Origin: Clostridium sp. AWRP
GTDB taxonomy: Bacteria; Bacillota; Clostridia; Clostridiales; Clostridiaceae
NCBI RefSeq assembly: GCF_004006395.2
Contig: NZ_CP029758.2
Location: forward strand, 3,224,001 to 3,288,000
DNA: 64,000 nucleotides
Direction: 5' to 3'
Positions 35,867 to 44,945 of the stretch are shown one piece after another. The notes beneath the pieces are model-generated. The model was not told where the DNA came from. It did no database searches and saw only the letters and a list, made by a program, of their open reading frames with translations. The stretch's first letter is position 1. Each line of letters opens with the position of its first letter. The position numbers and the translations under genes were made by a program.

Positions 35867-36505
35867 ATGATAAATGAACGTAAAGTAAGAGAACCCCAGC
35901 AAAAAAGAAGTATAGAAAAAAAAGATAAAATACTTAAAGCCGGCTATAAATTAATTTGTAAAAATGGTTATTACAAAACAACAACCTCAGAAATAGCAGC
36001 AGAAGCTGGTGTTTCAATAGGATGCCTTTATTCTTACTTTAAAGATAAACATACAATTTTTTTAGATCTCCTTAAAAAATATCAAGAACAATTTGATAAG
36101 CTTCGAGATGAATTTATGAATAAAATGCTGCTTTTTAAATCACCAGAAGAATGTTTCCGTGAATTCATGTTAATACTTATAGATATTCATGATAAGTCTG
36201 TGGATTTTCAAAGAGAAGTAAAAACACTTTACTACTATGATCCAGAAGTTGCAGCACTTTCAGATGAGCAAAGGAAAAAAATACAAGATGCTGCACTTTA
36301 TTTTATAAAACTATATAAAGAATACATTGATATAGACGACTATGAAGCTGCCGCCATAGTTACATCACTTATTATAAATTCTGTAGTAGACGATGTTTCT
36401 TTTTATAAAAGTTCAATTGACAGGAATCGTATTATAGATGAGACTGTTAAAGCTCTATGTAGATATTTAAAAATGAAACCAATAAATCACTTAAATAAAT
36501 ATTAA
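35867..36505 (+). CDS. TetR family repressor of the adjacent MFS pump
   Basis: The 212-residue regulator has an N-terminal HTH: KKDKILKAGYKLICKNGYYKTTTSEIAAEAGVSIGCLYSYFKDKHTIF. The C-terminal ligand domain is of the TetR_C type. It is divergent from the DHA2 exporter, so it most likely represses it and responds to the exported compound. The intergenic region contains GTTCTT (about 35733) and AAGAAC (about 35790) blocks, but no clear single operator. Confidence 0.9.
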   Translation: MINERKVREPQQKRSIEKKDKILKAGYKLICKNGYYKTTTSEIAAEAGVSIGCLYSYFKDKHTIFLDLLKKYQEQFDKLRDEFMNKMLLFKSPEECFREFMLILIDIHDKSVDFQREVKTLYYYDPEVAALSDEQRKKIQDAALYFIKLYKEYIDIDDYEAAAIVTSLIINSVVDDVSFYKSSIDRNRIIDETVKALCRYLKMKPINHLNKY

Positions 36506-36539
36506 TACCTGCCATTATAGCTAAAATGGCAGGTATTAA
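36502..36539. terminator. Bidirectional terminator
   Basis: Fifteen-bp arms TTAATACCTGCCATT/AATGGCAGGTATTAA (36502-36516, 36525-36539) separate the convergent TetR and eda genes. The TetR stop codon lies in the left arm. Confidence 0.8.
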
Positions 36540-36544
36540 CAAAT

Positions 36545-37189
36545 TTAAAGTCTTGCTTCCTTAACTTTTTGTACGAACTTCTTAGCAGTTTCAGTTACTT
36601 TATCATAGTCTCCAGTTTTTGCTCCACCAGTAAGTTTTCCACCTACTCCAACAGCAACGCAACCATTTTTAATCCACTGATCTACATTATCAAGACTTAC
36701 TCCACCAGTAGGCATAATAGGAACCTGTGGTAGAGGTGCCTTTATCCCCTTTACTATGCTTGGACCATAGGCACTTCCAGGAAATAATTTTATTATAGAT
36801 ACACCAGCTTCCATTGCTGTTATCATTTCAGTTACAGTCATACAACCTGCCATATAAGGTATCTGATATCTATTGCATAGTTTAGCAGTTTCTAAATTGA
36901 AACCAGGACTTACAATGTATTTGGCTCCTGCAAGTATTGCTATTCTTGCAGTTTCACTATCTAAAACTGTTCCAGCACCTAATATTAATTCATCTTTGGG
37001 AAACTTACTTTTTAAAGAAGCTATTACTTTATCTGCATCAGGCACTGTAAAGGTAAGTTCAATTGCAGGTATGCCACCATCTATGCATGCTTTAGAAATT
37101 TTTTCGGCAGATTCTGGAGTCTCAGCTCTTACAACAGCTACTACACCTACTTCTTCAATTTTTCTTAGAGTTTCAATTTTTTCAATCAT
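36545..37189 (-). CDS. eda: KDPG/KHG aldolase
   Basis: The 214-residue aldolase has the usual Eda length. The conserved Glu lies in GGIPAIELTFTVPDA, followed by GAGTVLDSETA. The Schiff-base lysine is in VSIIKLFPGSAYGP, and PTGGVSLDNV forms the phosphate site. It splits 2-keto-3-deoxy-6-phosphogluconate into pyruvate and glyceraldehyde-3-phosphate, the final step of the uronate pathway encoded upstream. AAGGAGATATATGCA precedes the ATG. It is the last gene of the cluster. Confidence 0.95.
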   Translation of the reverse strand: MIEKIETLRKIEEVGVVAVVRAETPESAEKISKACIDGGIPAIELTFTVPDADKVIASLKSKFPKDELILGAGTVLDSETARIAILAGAKYIVSPGFNLETAKLCNRYQIPYMAGCMTVTEMITAMEAGVSIIKLFPGSAYGPSIVKGIKAPLPQVPIMPTGGVSLDNVDQWIKNGCVAVGVGGKLTGGAKTGDYDKVTETAKKFVQKVKEARL

Positions 37190-37300
37190 TGCATATATCT
37201 CCTTACTTAAAATTATTTTTTACAGTAATTTTATAAATATTTCATGCGTTCCATATATTTTTCATTAATATCAACATATATAAGTCAAATAAAACTAAAT

Positions 37301-38644
37301 TTACATTGCATCATCTAAATCATTTAAATCTCTTCCAGTGACATCTTCAGAAACATAAGAACTAAAGAATGTACTTAAAGAAAAAACAATAAGCATTACA
37401 GCAACTGGAACCCAACTGCCTGAAACTGCTGATACCCAACTAGCTGCAATTAAAGGTCCAAAACCAGTAGCTATAAGACCTGCTACTTCTTTAGCAAGAG
37501 AAACCAGAGTAACTCTATTTTTTGATCCAAATAATTCACTTAACGTTACATTTTCTAAAGCAAACATTCCTTGACAACCAATATTTAAACCAATTACTAG
37601 TCCAATAGTTAGTAAAACAACATTTTTTGAATTAATCATCATCATCATTGGAATTGCATAAACTGCCATGGCAAGTGATAACGTCATATATACTTTTCTT
37701 CTTCCAAATTTGTCACCAAGATATCCGACCACAGGAATAGTTATAAAAGATATTAAAGATGAAATAATATTGGCATTTGTTGCAACAGTTTTTTGCATCA
37801 AAAGAACAGTAACAACAAAACCAGCTAGATATGTTTGTAGAACACCACTATTGCCGGCTTGTCCAAAACGTAATCCCAAAGCAACTACAAAACTCTTTTT
37901 TCCTTTTCTCTTAACTATAACTGGTTTACTATTTTTTTCTATTTCTTCTCTTTCTTTTAAAAGCAACTTTTTCTTCTCTGCCATAACTGGACTTTCTTTA
38001 ACAAAAATTCTAATTAAAATTGCTGCAATCATGACAATAAAGGAGGCGAAAAATGGAATTCTCCATCCCCATGTAAGTAAATCGTTTGCACTAATATTTG
38101 TTAGAATGATAGTCCAAATTAAATTCGCTAATAATGTACCAGATGAAGTTCCTAAACAAACTAAACTACCAATCAAACCTCTATTTTTCACCTTTGAAAA
38201 CTCAGCAACCATAACACCAGCACCACTTATTTCTGCTCCAGCACCTAAACCCTGAAAAATTCGTAGTACAACTAATCCTATTGGAGCTAATATGCCAACT
38301 TTTGCATAAGTAGGCAAAAAACCTATAAGTGTGGATGCAAGTCCCATAAGAGTTATAGTAACAAAAAGAACTGTTCTACGTCCCATTTTATCACCAATTC
38401 TTCCAAAGATATATGCTCCAACTAACCTAGCAACATATCCAGCTCCATATGTTCCCATGGACATTATTAAACCCATGGCAGGACTTGCATTTGGAAAAAA
38501 TATTTTATTAAAAACAATAGCTGCTGCAAGAGAATATAACTGAAAATCCATAAATTCCATTGCAGTTCCAAGCCAGCCACTTGCAGCAACTTTAACTAAT
38601 TCTTTTGTTTCGATTTGATAAGTATTATTATCACTTTTCTGCAT
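37301..38644 (-). CDS. MFS transporter, metabolite:proton symporter (MHS) type
   Basis: The 447-residue protein has 12 membrane segments, with GRIGDKMGRRTVLFV between segments 2 and 3 and GYLGDKFGRRKVYMT at the equivalent later site. ASGWLGTAMEFMDFQLYSLAAAI is the typical MHS start, and a central charged loop follows segment 6. These transporters import organic acids with protons. Its place in the cluster suggests uptake of a uronate or aldonate; which one is inference. Confidence 0.88.
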   Translation of the reverse strand: MQKSDNNTYQIETKELVKVAASGWLGTAMEFMDFQLYSLAAAIVFNKIFFPNASPAMGLIMSMGTYGAGYVARLVGAYIFGRIGDKMGRRTVLFVTITLMGLASTLIGFLPTYAKVGILAPIGLVVLRIFQGLGAGAEISGAGVMVAEFSKVKNRGLIGSLVCLGTSSGTLLANLIWTIILTNISANDLLTWGWRIPFFASFIVMIAAILIRIFVKESPVMAEKKKLLLKEREEIEKNSKPVIVKRKGKKSFVVALGLRFGQAGNSGVLQTYLAGFVVTVLLMQKTVATNANIISSLISFITIPVVGYLGDKFGRRKVYMTLSLAMAVYAIPMMMMINSKNVVLLTIGLVIGLNIGCQGMFALENVTLSELFGSKNRVTLVSLAKEVAGLIATGFGPLIAASWVSAVSGSWVPVAVMLIVFSLSTFFSSYVSEDVTGRDLNDLDDAM

Positions 38645-38714
38645 TTTTACTACACCTTCTTTACTATTTATAAAAAATTTAACTTTATTTTCTAATATAC
38701 AAAAATAATTTTAG

Positions 38715-39737
38715 CTACTCATCAAAGGTAAGAATCATTTTTTTAACCTCTTCAGAGTGTTCGTCAATAAAATCAAAAGCTTTTTCAATTTCATCAAACT
38801 TAAATTTATGTGTAATTAATCCATCATTTTTCAACATTCCAGATTCCATTAGACGAATGACATTAGCAAATTGATATGCTTGTAATCTAGTACCTACAAC
38901 AGTTAATTGATTTTTTGTAATAGGTAATTGTGGAATTTGTGATGCTTTTTCAGAAAAGCCTAAAACAACAATAGTACCTGCTGGTGATGCCAAATTAAAT
39001 CCAAGTTCAAATGTCTTTGGAGATCCAACTGCATCAATAACCTTATTTACGCCTTCTCCATTTGTCCAATCTTTAACTGCCTCCTTAATATCTTCCTTTG
39101 CAACATTGACAACTCTATCTGCACCATTTTCTTTAGCAAATTTCAACTTATCATCAACAACATCTGTTATCATTACTGTAGCACCTTTGATCTTGGCTAA
39201 TTTAAGGATACATATACCTATAGGTCCAGCACCTTGAACAAGTACAGTATCTCCAACACCAACATTACCACGCGCTGTAGAATTAGCACCAATTGTATAT
39301 GGTTCAGCTAATACTGCCGTATCCCAATCTAAATCTTTACTTATTACATGACATTGTTTTTCAGGTATTGTAAAGTATTCTCTCATACCGCCATCTTCAT
39401 GAACACCAAATACAGATAAATCTTTACATACATTAGGCATACCATGACGACATGCATAACATTTTCCACAATAGTTAATTGGTTCAATTACAACATGATC
39501 ACCAACATTAAGATTTTTTACATCACTACCTATTTCAACAACTTCACCAACAACTTCATGTCCCATAACTCTTGGTAGTGTAGCCAATGGATTTTCACCA
39601 TGATACAAGTGAACATCAGATCCACAAATGCCAACTCTTTTTGTTTTTATTAAAACTTGATCTGATTTTGCAATTTTAGGTATCTCTACCTCTTCAACTC
39701 TAAGATCATCTTTTCCATAAACTCTTGAAATTTTCAT
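38715..39737 (-). CDS. Zinc alcohol dehydrogenase, probable L-gulonate/L-galactonate 5-dehydrogenase type
   Basis: This 340-residue medium-chain dehydrogenase has the catalytic zinc ligands in GICGSDVHLYHG and GHEVVGE. The structural zinc cysteines are in CGKCYACRHGMPNVC, and the NAD fold is GAGPIGICILKLAKI. Related enzymes (LgoD/YjjN group) oxidise L-galactonate or L-gulonate to the 5-keto acid. Being next to uxuA and uxuB, conversion of L-gulonate to D-fructuronate is the most economical role, though not proven. I chose ATG 39737 because GGAGG lies 8 nt upstream. Confidence 0.82.
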   Translation of the reverse strand: MKISRVYGKDDLRVEEVEIPKIAKSDQVLIKTKRVGICGSDVHLYHGENPLATLPRVMGHEVVGEVVEIGSDVKNLNVGDHVVIEPINYCGKCYACRHGMPNVCKDLSVFGVHEDGGMREYFTIPEKQCHVISKDLDWDTAVLAEPYTIGANSTARGNVGVGDTVLVQGAGPIGICILKLAKIKGATVMITDVVDDKLKFAKENGADRVVNVAKEDIKEAVKDWTNGEGVNKVIDAVGSPKTFELGFNLASPAGTIVVLGFSEKASQIPQLPITKNQLTVVGTRLQAYQFANVIRLMESGMLKNDGLITHKFKFDEIEKAFDFIDEHSEEVKKMILTFDE

Positions 39738-39910
39738 AACTTTTTCCTCCCATTCCATTTATATAAATTTAGCTAAATTTTATTTAGTAATAACGCTAAA
39801 TTAGTAACTTGACTTCTAATTAGAAGCTTTATAGAAAACCTCTTATAACAAAAACACTTAATACATAGCAAATATTTGATATTCTAAACATACCCTTAAA
39901 CTTGTGCACT

Positions 39911-39924
39911 AGAAAACGTTTTTT
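39911..39924. promoter_or_regulatory. Possible LacI-type operator upstream of the dehydrogenase
   Basis: AGAAAACGTTTTTT resembles the AGAAACCGGTTTAC sites at 44915 and 45988, keeping the palindromic core. It sits about 175 bp before the dehydrogenase start. It is a weaker match and could also be a catabolite (cre-like) site. Confidence 0.35.
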
Positions 39925-40015
39925 GGATATTAAAAAATAATAAAAACTGTTTCAACACATTTGTTAGTTAATTTAATTTGTGATATATTAAATTTTGAAG
40001 ATGCCTAAACATTTT

Positions 40016-40078
40016 ATATCATAATTTGTTATGTTAAGATGGTAGTCTTTATCCTAACAAATTATGATATGTCTTTTT
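40016..40078 (+). terminator. Plus-strand terminator with no plus-strand gene upstream
   Basis: ATATCATAATTTGTTA (40016-40031) and its exact complement (40055-40070) form a 16-bp stem followed by GTCTTTTTTT. The T run lies on the plus-strand side only, so it would end a short plus-strand transcript arising within 39760-40015. Otherwise 39738-40098 holds no gene. Confidence 0.7.
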
Positions 40079-40098
40079 TTATTTATATAAATTAATTT

Positions 40099-41172
40099 CT
40101 ATTTACTCATTTTATTGATTGCTTCCCACAATCCATTTAAATAAGTTACCCCAAGAGCCCTGTCATATAATCCATATCCAGGTCTTGCCTTTTCATTCCA
40201 TATCATTCTTCCATGGTCAGGCCTAATATAACCTTCAAATCCTATATCATGATATGCTTTCATTATTTCAAACATATCAAATGAGCCATCACTTGATAAA
40301 TGTGATACTTCATGGAAATGTTTTTCAGATAGTATTTTTATATTTCTAACATGGGCAAAATGTATTCTTCCCATAGCTCCAAAATATCTTATGAGTTCAG
40401 GTATATTATTTTTAGTGCTTGATCCTAATGCTCCACTGCATAAAGTTATACCATTATAAGGACTATCCACCATTTTTACTATTCTCTCTAAATTTTCTTT
40501 TGAATGTACTATTCTAGGAAGTTCAAATACATTCCATGCAGGATCATCTGGATGTACTGCCATTTTTACATCATACTTTTCACATGTTGGTATTATTGCT
40601 TTAAGAAAATATTTATAGTTTTCAAATAACTTTTCCTCATCTATATTTTCATACAGCTTCAATACATTTTTTAATTCTTTAAGTCTGTCTGATTCCCAGC
40701 CTGGAAGTGTAAACCCATTTGAATTTTCTTCAGTACTTTTGACAAGATCAATTGGATCTATTCCCTTTAACTTATCATCATCATAAAACATTGCATAAGA
40801 TCCATCCGGAAGTTTATATGCAAGATCTGTTCTAAGCCAATCAAATACTGGCATAAAATTGTAACATATTACTTTTATACCTGATTGTCCTAAATTCTTT
40901 ATTGTTTCTTTATAGTTTTCTATGTACTTGTCCCTAGTTGGTAATCCAAGCTTTATATCTTCATGAACATTTACACTTTCTATAACTTCAAGTTCCAAAC
41001 CATGAGCTTCTATGTTTTTCTTATATTCAAGTATTCGCTCCATAGGCCATACCTCTCCAGCTGGAATATCAGGTAAAAATCCTACAACTCCTTTAACTGC
41101 TGGTATTTGACGTATTTGATCAAGTGTAACACTATCATCATTTTCGCCAAACCACCTAAATGTCATCTTCAT
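40099..41172 (-). CDS. uxuA: D-mannonate dehydratase
   Basis: The 357-residue enzyme begins MTFRWFGENDDSVTLDQIRQ and contains metal/substrate residues in MAVHPDDPAWN, ITLCSGALGSS, RIHFAHVRNI and RPDHGRMIW, all typical of UxuA. It converts D-mannonate to 2-keto-3-deoxygluconate. I chose the ATG at 41172 because AAAGGG lies 9 nt upstream. It follows uxuB after 21 nt, so the two are cotranscribed. Confidence 0.96.
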   Translation of the reverse strand: MKMTFRWFGENDDSVTLDQIRQIPAVKGVVGFLPDIPAGEVWPMERILEYKKNIEAHGLELEVIESVNVHEDIKLGLPTRDKYIENYKETIKNLGQSGIKVICYNFMPVFDWLRTDLAYKLPDGSYAMFYDDDKLKGIDPIDLVKSTEENSNGFTLPGWESDRLKELKNVLKLYENIDEEKLFENYKYFLKAIIPTCEKYDVKMAVHPDDPAWNVFELPRIVHSKENLERIVKMVDSPYNGITLCSGALGSSTKNNIPELIRYFGAMGRIHFAHVRNIKILSEKHFHEVSHLSSDGSFDMFEIMKAYHDIGFEGYIRPDHGRMIWNEKARPGYGLYDRALGVTYLNGLWEAINKMSK

Positions 41173-41193
41173 AAAAAACATCCCTTTCTCTAA

Positions 41194-42807
41194 TTAGCAA
41201 TTTAAATATTTTCTAAGTGTGTTTCTAACTGCACCATCTCCTGTAATCATCTCAGCAAAATAATTTTCAACTTTTTCTCCAAGTCCAACTTTATAAAGAT
41301 CTGAACCAAATATATCTTCATTTGAAAGTATTGGTTTCAAGGTTCCATCTACATACTTTCCTCCAAGTTTTACACCTGACAAATATTTTTTCAGTGTTTC
41401 TAAAAGTGGATCTGAACTAATTTCAAATTTTTCACCTTTATCATCTATTCCAAGCATATATCTGCACCATCCTGCAATAACAAGAGGTATATATTTTAAA
41501 GATTTTGGATCTAAATCATCTCTTTTTACATATTCCTTAATTGTCTCTCCAAATCTTATTCCAACTTTTTGTGATGTATCAGTTGCAATTCTCTGTGGAG
41601 TATCTGGTATATATGGATTTGGTAGTCTTATTTTGATAACTTCTCCTATGAAATCTTCAGGGGCAATTACTCCAGGATTTGTAACAACAGGCATTCCTTC
41701 ATCATATCCTATTTTCTTTATAAGTTTTGTAATGCAATCATCTTTCATTTCATCTGCAATCAAAGTATATCCAAGCAAACATCCAAATACAGCCATAGAT
41801 GTATGAAGCGGATTAAGACAGGTACATACTTTCATCCTCTCAACTTTTTCTACTGTTTCTCTATTTGTAAAATACACTCCTGCATCTTCAAGAGGCATAC
41901 GTCCATTTGGGAAACTGTCTTCAATGACAAGATACTGCGGTCCTTCGGTATTTACAAACGGTGCTATATAAGTATTTTTGCTTGTTATAATAGGCTCAAT
42001 GTTATTTAGCCCAATTGAATTAAGTAGTTTTTTAACTTTGTCAGAAGGTCTTGGTGTAATTTTATCTATCATACTCCAAGGAAATGTAACTTTTTCTTCA
42101 TTATTTATATAATCAATGAATTCCTTCTCAACTAATTTATTCTTAGTCCATTCATTTGCAATTGTATTAATGGAGTTATATAATTTTTCTCCATTATGGG
42201 AGCAGTTATCCATACTAACTACTGCAATTGGAAGCTCTCCTGATTTAAATCTTGTATATAAAAGTGATGTAACTTTAGACATTACATTACTAGGTTTAAA
42301 TGGTCCATTTTTTATATCTTCAGCTACTTCATCTGTAAAGCTTCCATTTAAATTTTTTAATTTATATCCCTTCTCAGTTATAGTAAAGCTTATCATTTGG
42401 AGTGAAGGATTTGAGAACATTTCATTAAGCCTTTTCCAATTTTCTTCTCTTTTGCCATCTGCAGCAATACTTTCTCCAATACTTGCAATTACAGTATTAC
42501 TTAGCTTTCCATCTGGATTCATAATTACTTGAAGACTCAAATTGTCATAAGGTGTATATATTTTATCTATGATTTCATAATCATAAGTTTCCACTGCAAC
42601 AATTCCAGTATCAGCCTTTTTTAAATTTAAAAGTTTTTGCTGAAGTGCAGCTATAAATCCCCTAAAAATATTGCCTGATCCAAAATGAACCCATTTTGGA
42701 TTTTCTATAGTTTTTTTGCACATTTCATCATAATCAAACTCAGGTAATTTTATGTCTACTTTATTCCAGTCATCTTTTTTCTTTATACCTTCCTTATTTA
42801 AATCCAC
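41194..42807 (-). CDS. uxuB: D-fructuronate reductase (mannonate oxidoreductase)
   Basis: This 537-residue member of the mannitol dehydrogenase family has the N-terminal NAD segment WVHFGSGNIFRGFIAA, VSMDNCSHNGEKL, the catalytic lysine region DKITPRPS, and CLNPLHTSMAVFGCLLGY. It interconverts D-fructuronate and D-mannonate with NADH. The start is GTG with AAGG upstream. It is the first gene of the uxuB-uxuA unit, preceded by a possible 11-codon leader ORF. Confidence 0.95.
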   Translation of the reverse strand: MDLNKEGIKKKDDWNKVDIKLPEFDYDEMCKKTIENPKWVHFGSGNIFRGFIAALQQKLLNLKKADTGIVAVETYDYEIIDKIYTPYDNLSLQVIMNPDGKLSNTVIASIGESIAADGKREENWKRLNEMFSNPSLQMISFTITEKGYKLKNLNGSFTDEVAEDIKNGPFKPSNVMSKVTSLLYTRFKSGELPIAVVSMDNCSHNGEKLYNSINTIANEWTKNKLVEKEFIDYINNEEKVTFPWSMIDKITPRPSDKVKKLLNSIGLNNIEPIITSKNTYIAPFVNTEGPQYLVIEDSFPNGRMPLEDAGVYFTNRETVEKVERMKVCTCLNPLHTSMAVFGCLLGYTLIADEMKDDCITKLIKKIGYDEGMPVVTNPGVIAPEDFIGEVIKIRLPNPYIPDTPQRIATDTSQKVGIRFGETIKEYVKRDDLDPKSLKYIPLVIAGWCRYMLGIDDKGEKFEISSDPLLETLKKYLSGVKLGGKYVDGTLKPILSNEDIFGSDLYKVGLGEKVENYFAEMITGDGAVRNTLRKYLNC

Positions 42808-42832
42808 ATTGCTACCTTCTTTCTAAAAATAT

Positions 42833-42868
42833 TTACTTTGCAAAATTAAAAAATTTTGTATAACTCAT
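42833..42868 (-). CDS. Possible 11-codon leader peptide before uxuB
   Basis: AAGGAGG, the best ribosome site in the uxuB leader, precedes ATG 42868 with good spacing. The peptide MSYTKFFNFAK ends at TAA 42833-42835, 26 nt before the uxuB GTG. It may be a regulatory upstream ORF, or the site may be accidental. No attenuator structure was clear. Confidence 0.35.
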   Translation of the reverse strand: MSYTKFFNFAK

Positions 42869-42944
42869 TTTTATCATGCCTCCTTAAATAAGCATTTAAC
42901 ATTTAATAATGTCTAAAAGAATATATATTCTTTTGAAATTGTGA

Positions 42945-43035
42945 TATAATATATTTTGTATAATTTTTTACTTTGAGATTTTGTTAAGAATACTCGTATC
43001 CCATTTTAGAATATTCTTGACAAATCTCTTTTTTT
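42945..43035 (+). terminator. Plus-strand promoter-terminator pair between uxuB and gntR (possible small RNA)
   Basis: The stem 42975-42992 with 43012-43028 (one bulged T, one G-T) is followed by seven T on the plus strand. An extended -10 box TGATATAAT at 42942-42950 lies about 25 nt before it. Together they could make a transcript of about 80 nt. Both flanking genes are on the minus strand, where the hairpin has no T run. Confidence 0.5.
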
Positions 43036-43087
43036 AATAATAACGTTTGCATGTAACCTAAATATATAAACTTACAAGTTTATATAT

Positions 43088-43759
43088 TTATTTAAAATAT
43101 TCCTGATACTTCTCTTTTAATTTAACCGAATCAAAATTAACCATAGTCAGGTGCTCTCTCATAACTTTATCAGCTATATCTGGCTTTTTATCTCTTATTG
43201 CATCTGTAATTACCAGATGTTGTGAATATACATTATCTATTTTTAACTTCAAAGACAATGATAATACACGGATACGTTGAAAATCTGCTTCAACTTGACA
43301 AATTGTATCCCAGGTTCTTTTTTTATTGCATCCTTCAAAAATTGTCCTATGAAATTCCTCATCTGCTTGAAAAAAACCTGTGTAGTCGTTTTTATCCATA
43401 CACATTTTTTCAACTTTCAAATTCATTTCAAGGAAAAACATTTTTTCTTCTGGAAACTCATTACATGCAAGTTTAACTACTGCTCTCTCGACATGCTCAC
43501 GCAAAAATCTTGCTTCTTCTACAGCATCCAAATCAATAAGTGACACAAAAGTTCCTTTTTGTGGATATACATCCAATAGTCCTTCTTGAGATAAAAGTAA
43601 AAACGCTTCCCTAACCGGAGTTCTACTTACATCAAACTTTTCTGAAATACCTTTCTCAGAAATACTAAGTCCTGGCTTTAAATGCAATTTTATAATCTCT
43701 TCTTTTAAAATTTGATATAACCTTTTACTTGTTAACTTTTTTCCTGTCTCAAGAATCAT
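43088..43759 (-). CDS. GntR family regulator, FadR/FCD type
   Basis: The 223-residue regulator has an N-terminal winged helix: RLYQILKEEIIKLHLKPGLSISEKGISEKFDVSRTPVREAFLLLSQEGLLDV. An FCD helical domain follows, with metal-binding-type residues in the FHRTIFEGCNK and VREH-like regions. FCD regulators in uronate clusters (ExuR/UxuR) usually respond to pathway acids. A perfect palindrome lies 46 nt upstream of its start and is a likely autoregulatory site. Confidence 0.92.
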   Translation of the reverse strand: MILETGKKLTSKRLYQILKEEIIKLHLKPGLSISEKGISEKFDVSRTPVREAFLLLSQEGLLDVYPQKGTFVSLIDLDAVEEARFLREHVERAVVKLACNEFPEEKMFFLEMNLKVEKMCMDKNDYTGFFQADEEFHRTIFEGCNKKRTWDTICQVEADFQRIRVLSLSLKLKIDNVYSQHLVITDAIRDKKPDIADKVMREHLTMVNFDSVKLKEKYQEYFK

Positions 43760-43790
43760 TTATTAATTCTCCTTCTTTTTAATCATACAA

Positions 43791-43822
43791 CCATACTACC
43801 ATACAACCATACTTGTATGGTA
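43791..43822. promoter_or_regulatory. Operator of the FCD-GntR regulator
   Basis: ACCATAC-TT-GTATGGT at 43806-43821 is a perfect palindrome. It is preceded by two more ACCATAC half sites within 43790-43812. It lies in the promoter region of the gntR gene. Confidence 0.65.
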
Positions 43823-43895
43823 GTTATGCTTTTATTATAGCATATACTTTCATAAATTCAATATATTTTGCTAAAATAAACAGAGTTTTTATATT

Positions 43896-44849
43896 CTAAT
43901 TATTTTTACTTATAAATTCATCAAGATGAATTTTATCTGGATAACCATCATTATCACCTGCAGACATTACAGCAAGTGCTCCTATAGCATTTCCTCTTTG
44001 CACTGACTCTTTAATATCTAAACCTTCCAACAATCCACTTATGAGTCCAACTGCAAATCCATCTCCTGCCCCTACTGTGTCTACAACTTTTCCTACCTTA
44101 AAGCCCTTTACTATAAAGGAATCATCTTTAGACTTTACATAAGCACCTTTACTGCCAAGTTTTATAATAACAATTTTAACTCCCTTATCTAAATAAAAAT
44201 CTGCAATATCGTCTGGATTATCACTTCCTGTCAATATTAATCCCTCACTTATTCCTGGAAGCACAATATCACTCTTAAATGCTATATCATTTATTACACG
44301 TTTCATTTCTTCTTTATCTTTCCATAGAGGTAATCTTAAATTAGGATCAAATGTAATTGTAACATTATTTTCCCTAGCAATTTCTAATAATTTATAAATA
44401 GACTCCCTGCAATTTTTAGACAGTGCTGGGAATATACCCGTTAAATGAATATGCTTTAGTCCATTTACATCAAGTTTTTTCAAATCCTCTACTGAAAAAT
44501 GAGATGCTGCAGAATTCTTTCTAAAATAAAATATCTTTGGATCCCCATAACTAACTTTTGATTTCAATTGGTGTCCCGTAAAATATTCATCAGTTTCCCC
44601 TATAAAATCTGTTCCTATTTTTTCTTTTTTTAAGCTTTCTTTTATAAAATATCCAAAAGGATCTTGTCCTATTTTAGTAATATATTGTGTAGAATGTCCT
44701 AGTCTCGAGAGTCCAACACATACATTAACTTCTGCTCCCGCTAAAAACTTTTCATAAAATTTCACATCTTTTAGTTCTTTATCAATTTCACTTTCTCCAG
44801 TGGCAGCAAACAATATCAATGGCTCTCCAATAGTTAAAAATTCACTCAT
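43896..44849 (-). CDS. kdgK: 2-keto-3-deoxygluconate kinase (PfkB family)
   Basis: The 317-residue ribokinase-family protein has the AGAEVNVCVGLSRLGHST substrate/ATP fold start and the signature DTVGAGDGFAVGLISGL with the catalytic Asp. It phosphorylates 2-keto-3-deoxygluconate to KDPG, linking UxuA to Eda. GGAGGAACTATATA precedes the ATG. A LacI-type operator lies in its promoter. Confidence 0.92.
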   Translation of the reverse strand: MSEFLTIGEPLILFAATGESEIDKELKDVKFYEKFLAGAEVNVCVGLSRLGHSTQYITKIGQDPFGYFIKESLKKEKIGTDFIGETDEYFTGHQLKSKVSYGDPKIFYFRKNSAASHFSVEDLKKLDVNGLKHIHLTGIFPALSKNCRESIYKLLEIARENNVTITFDPNLRLPLWKDKEEMKRVINDIAFKSDIVLPGISEGLILTGSDNPDDIADFYLDKGVKIVIIKLGSKGAYVKSKDDSFIVKGFKVGKVVDTVGAGDGFAVGLISGLLEGLDIKESVQRGNAIGALAVMSAGDNDGYPDKIHLDEFISKNN

Positions 44850-44914
44850 TATATAGTTCCTCCATTTTCATAAATTAATCTGTATTTATTTAGACACTTT
44901 AATTTATTTTTTAT

Positions 44915-44928
44915 AGAAACCGGTTTAC
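44915..44928. promoter_or_regulatory. LacI-type operator in the kdgK promoter
   Basis: AGAAACCGGTTTAC contains the perfect palindrome AAACCGGTTT (44917-44926), about 68 bp before the kdgK start. The identical 14-mer occurs at 45988. Confidence 0.75.
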
Positions 44929-44945
44929 ATTTGTTGTACACAAGT

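Noticed and set aside
39909..39926. AGAAAACGTTTTTTGG as a CcpA cre site
   Set aside because: It departs from the cre consensus at several fixed positions and fits the local LacI-type operator better; kept only as a weak operator.
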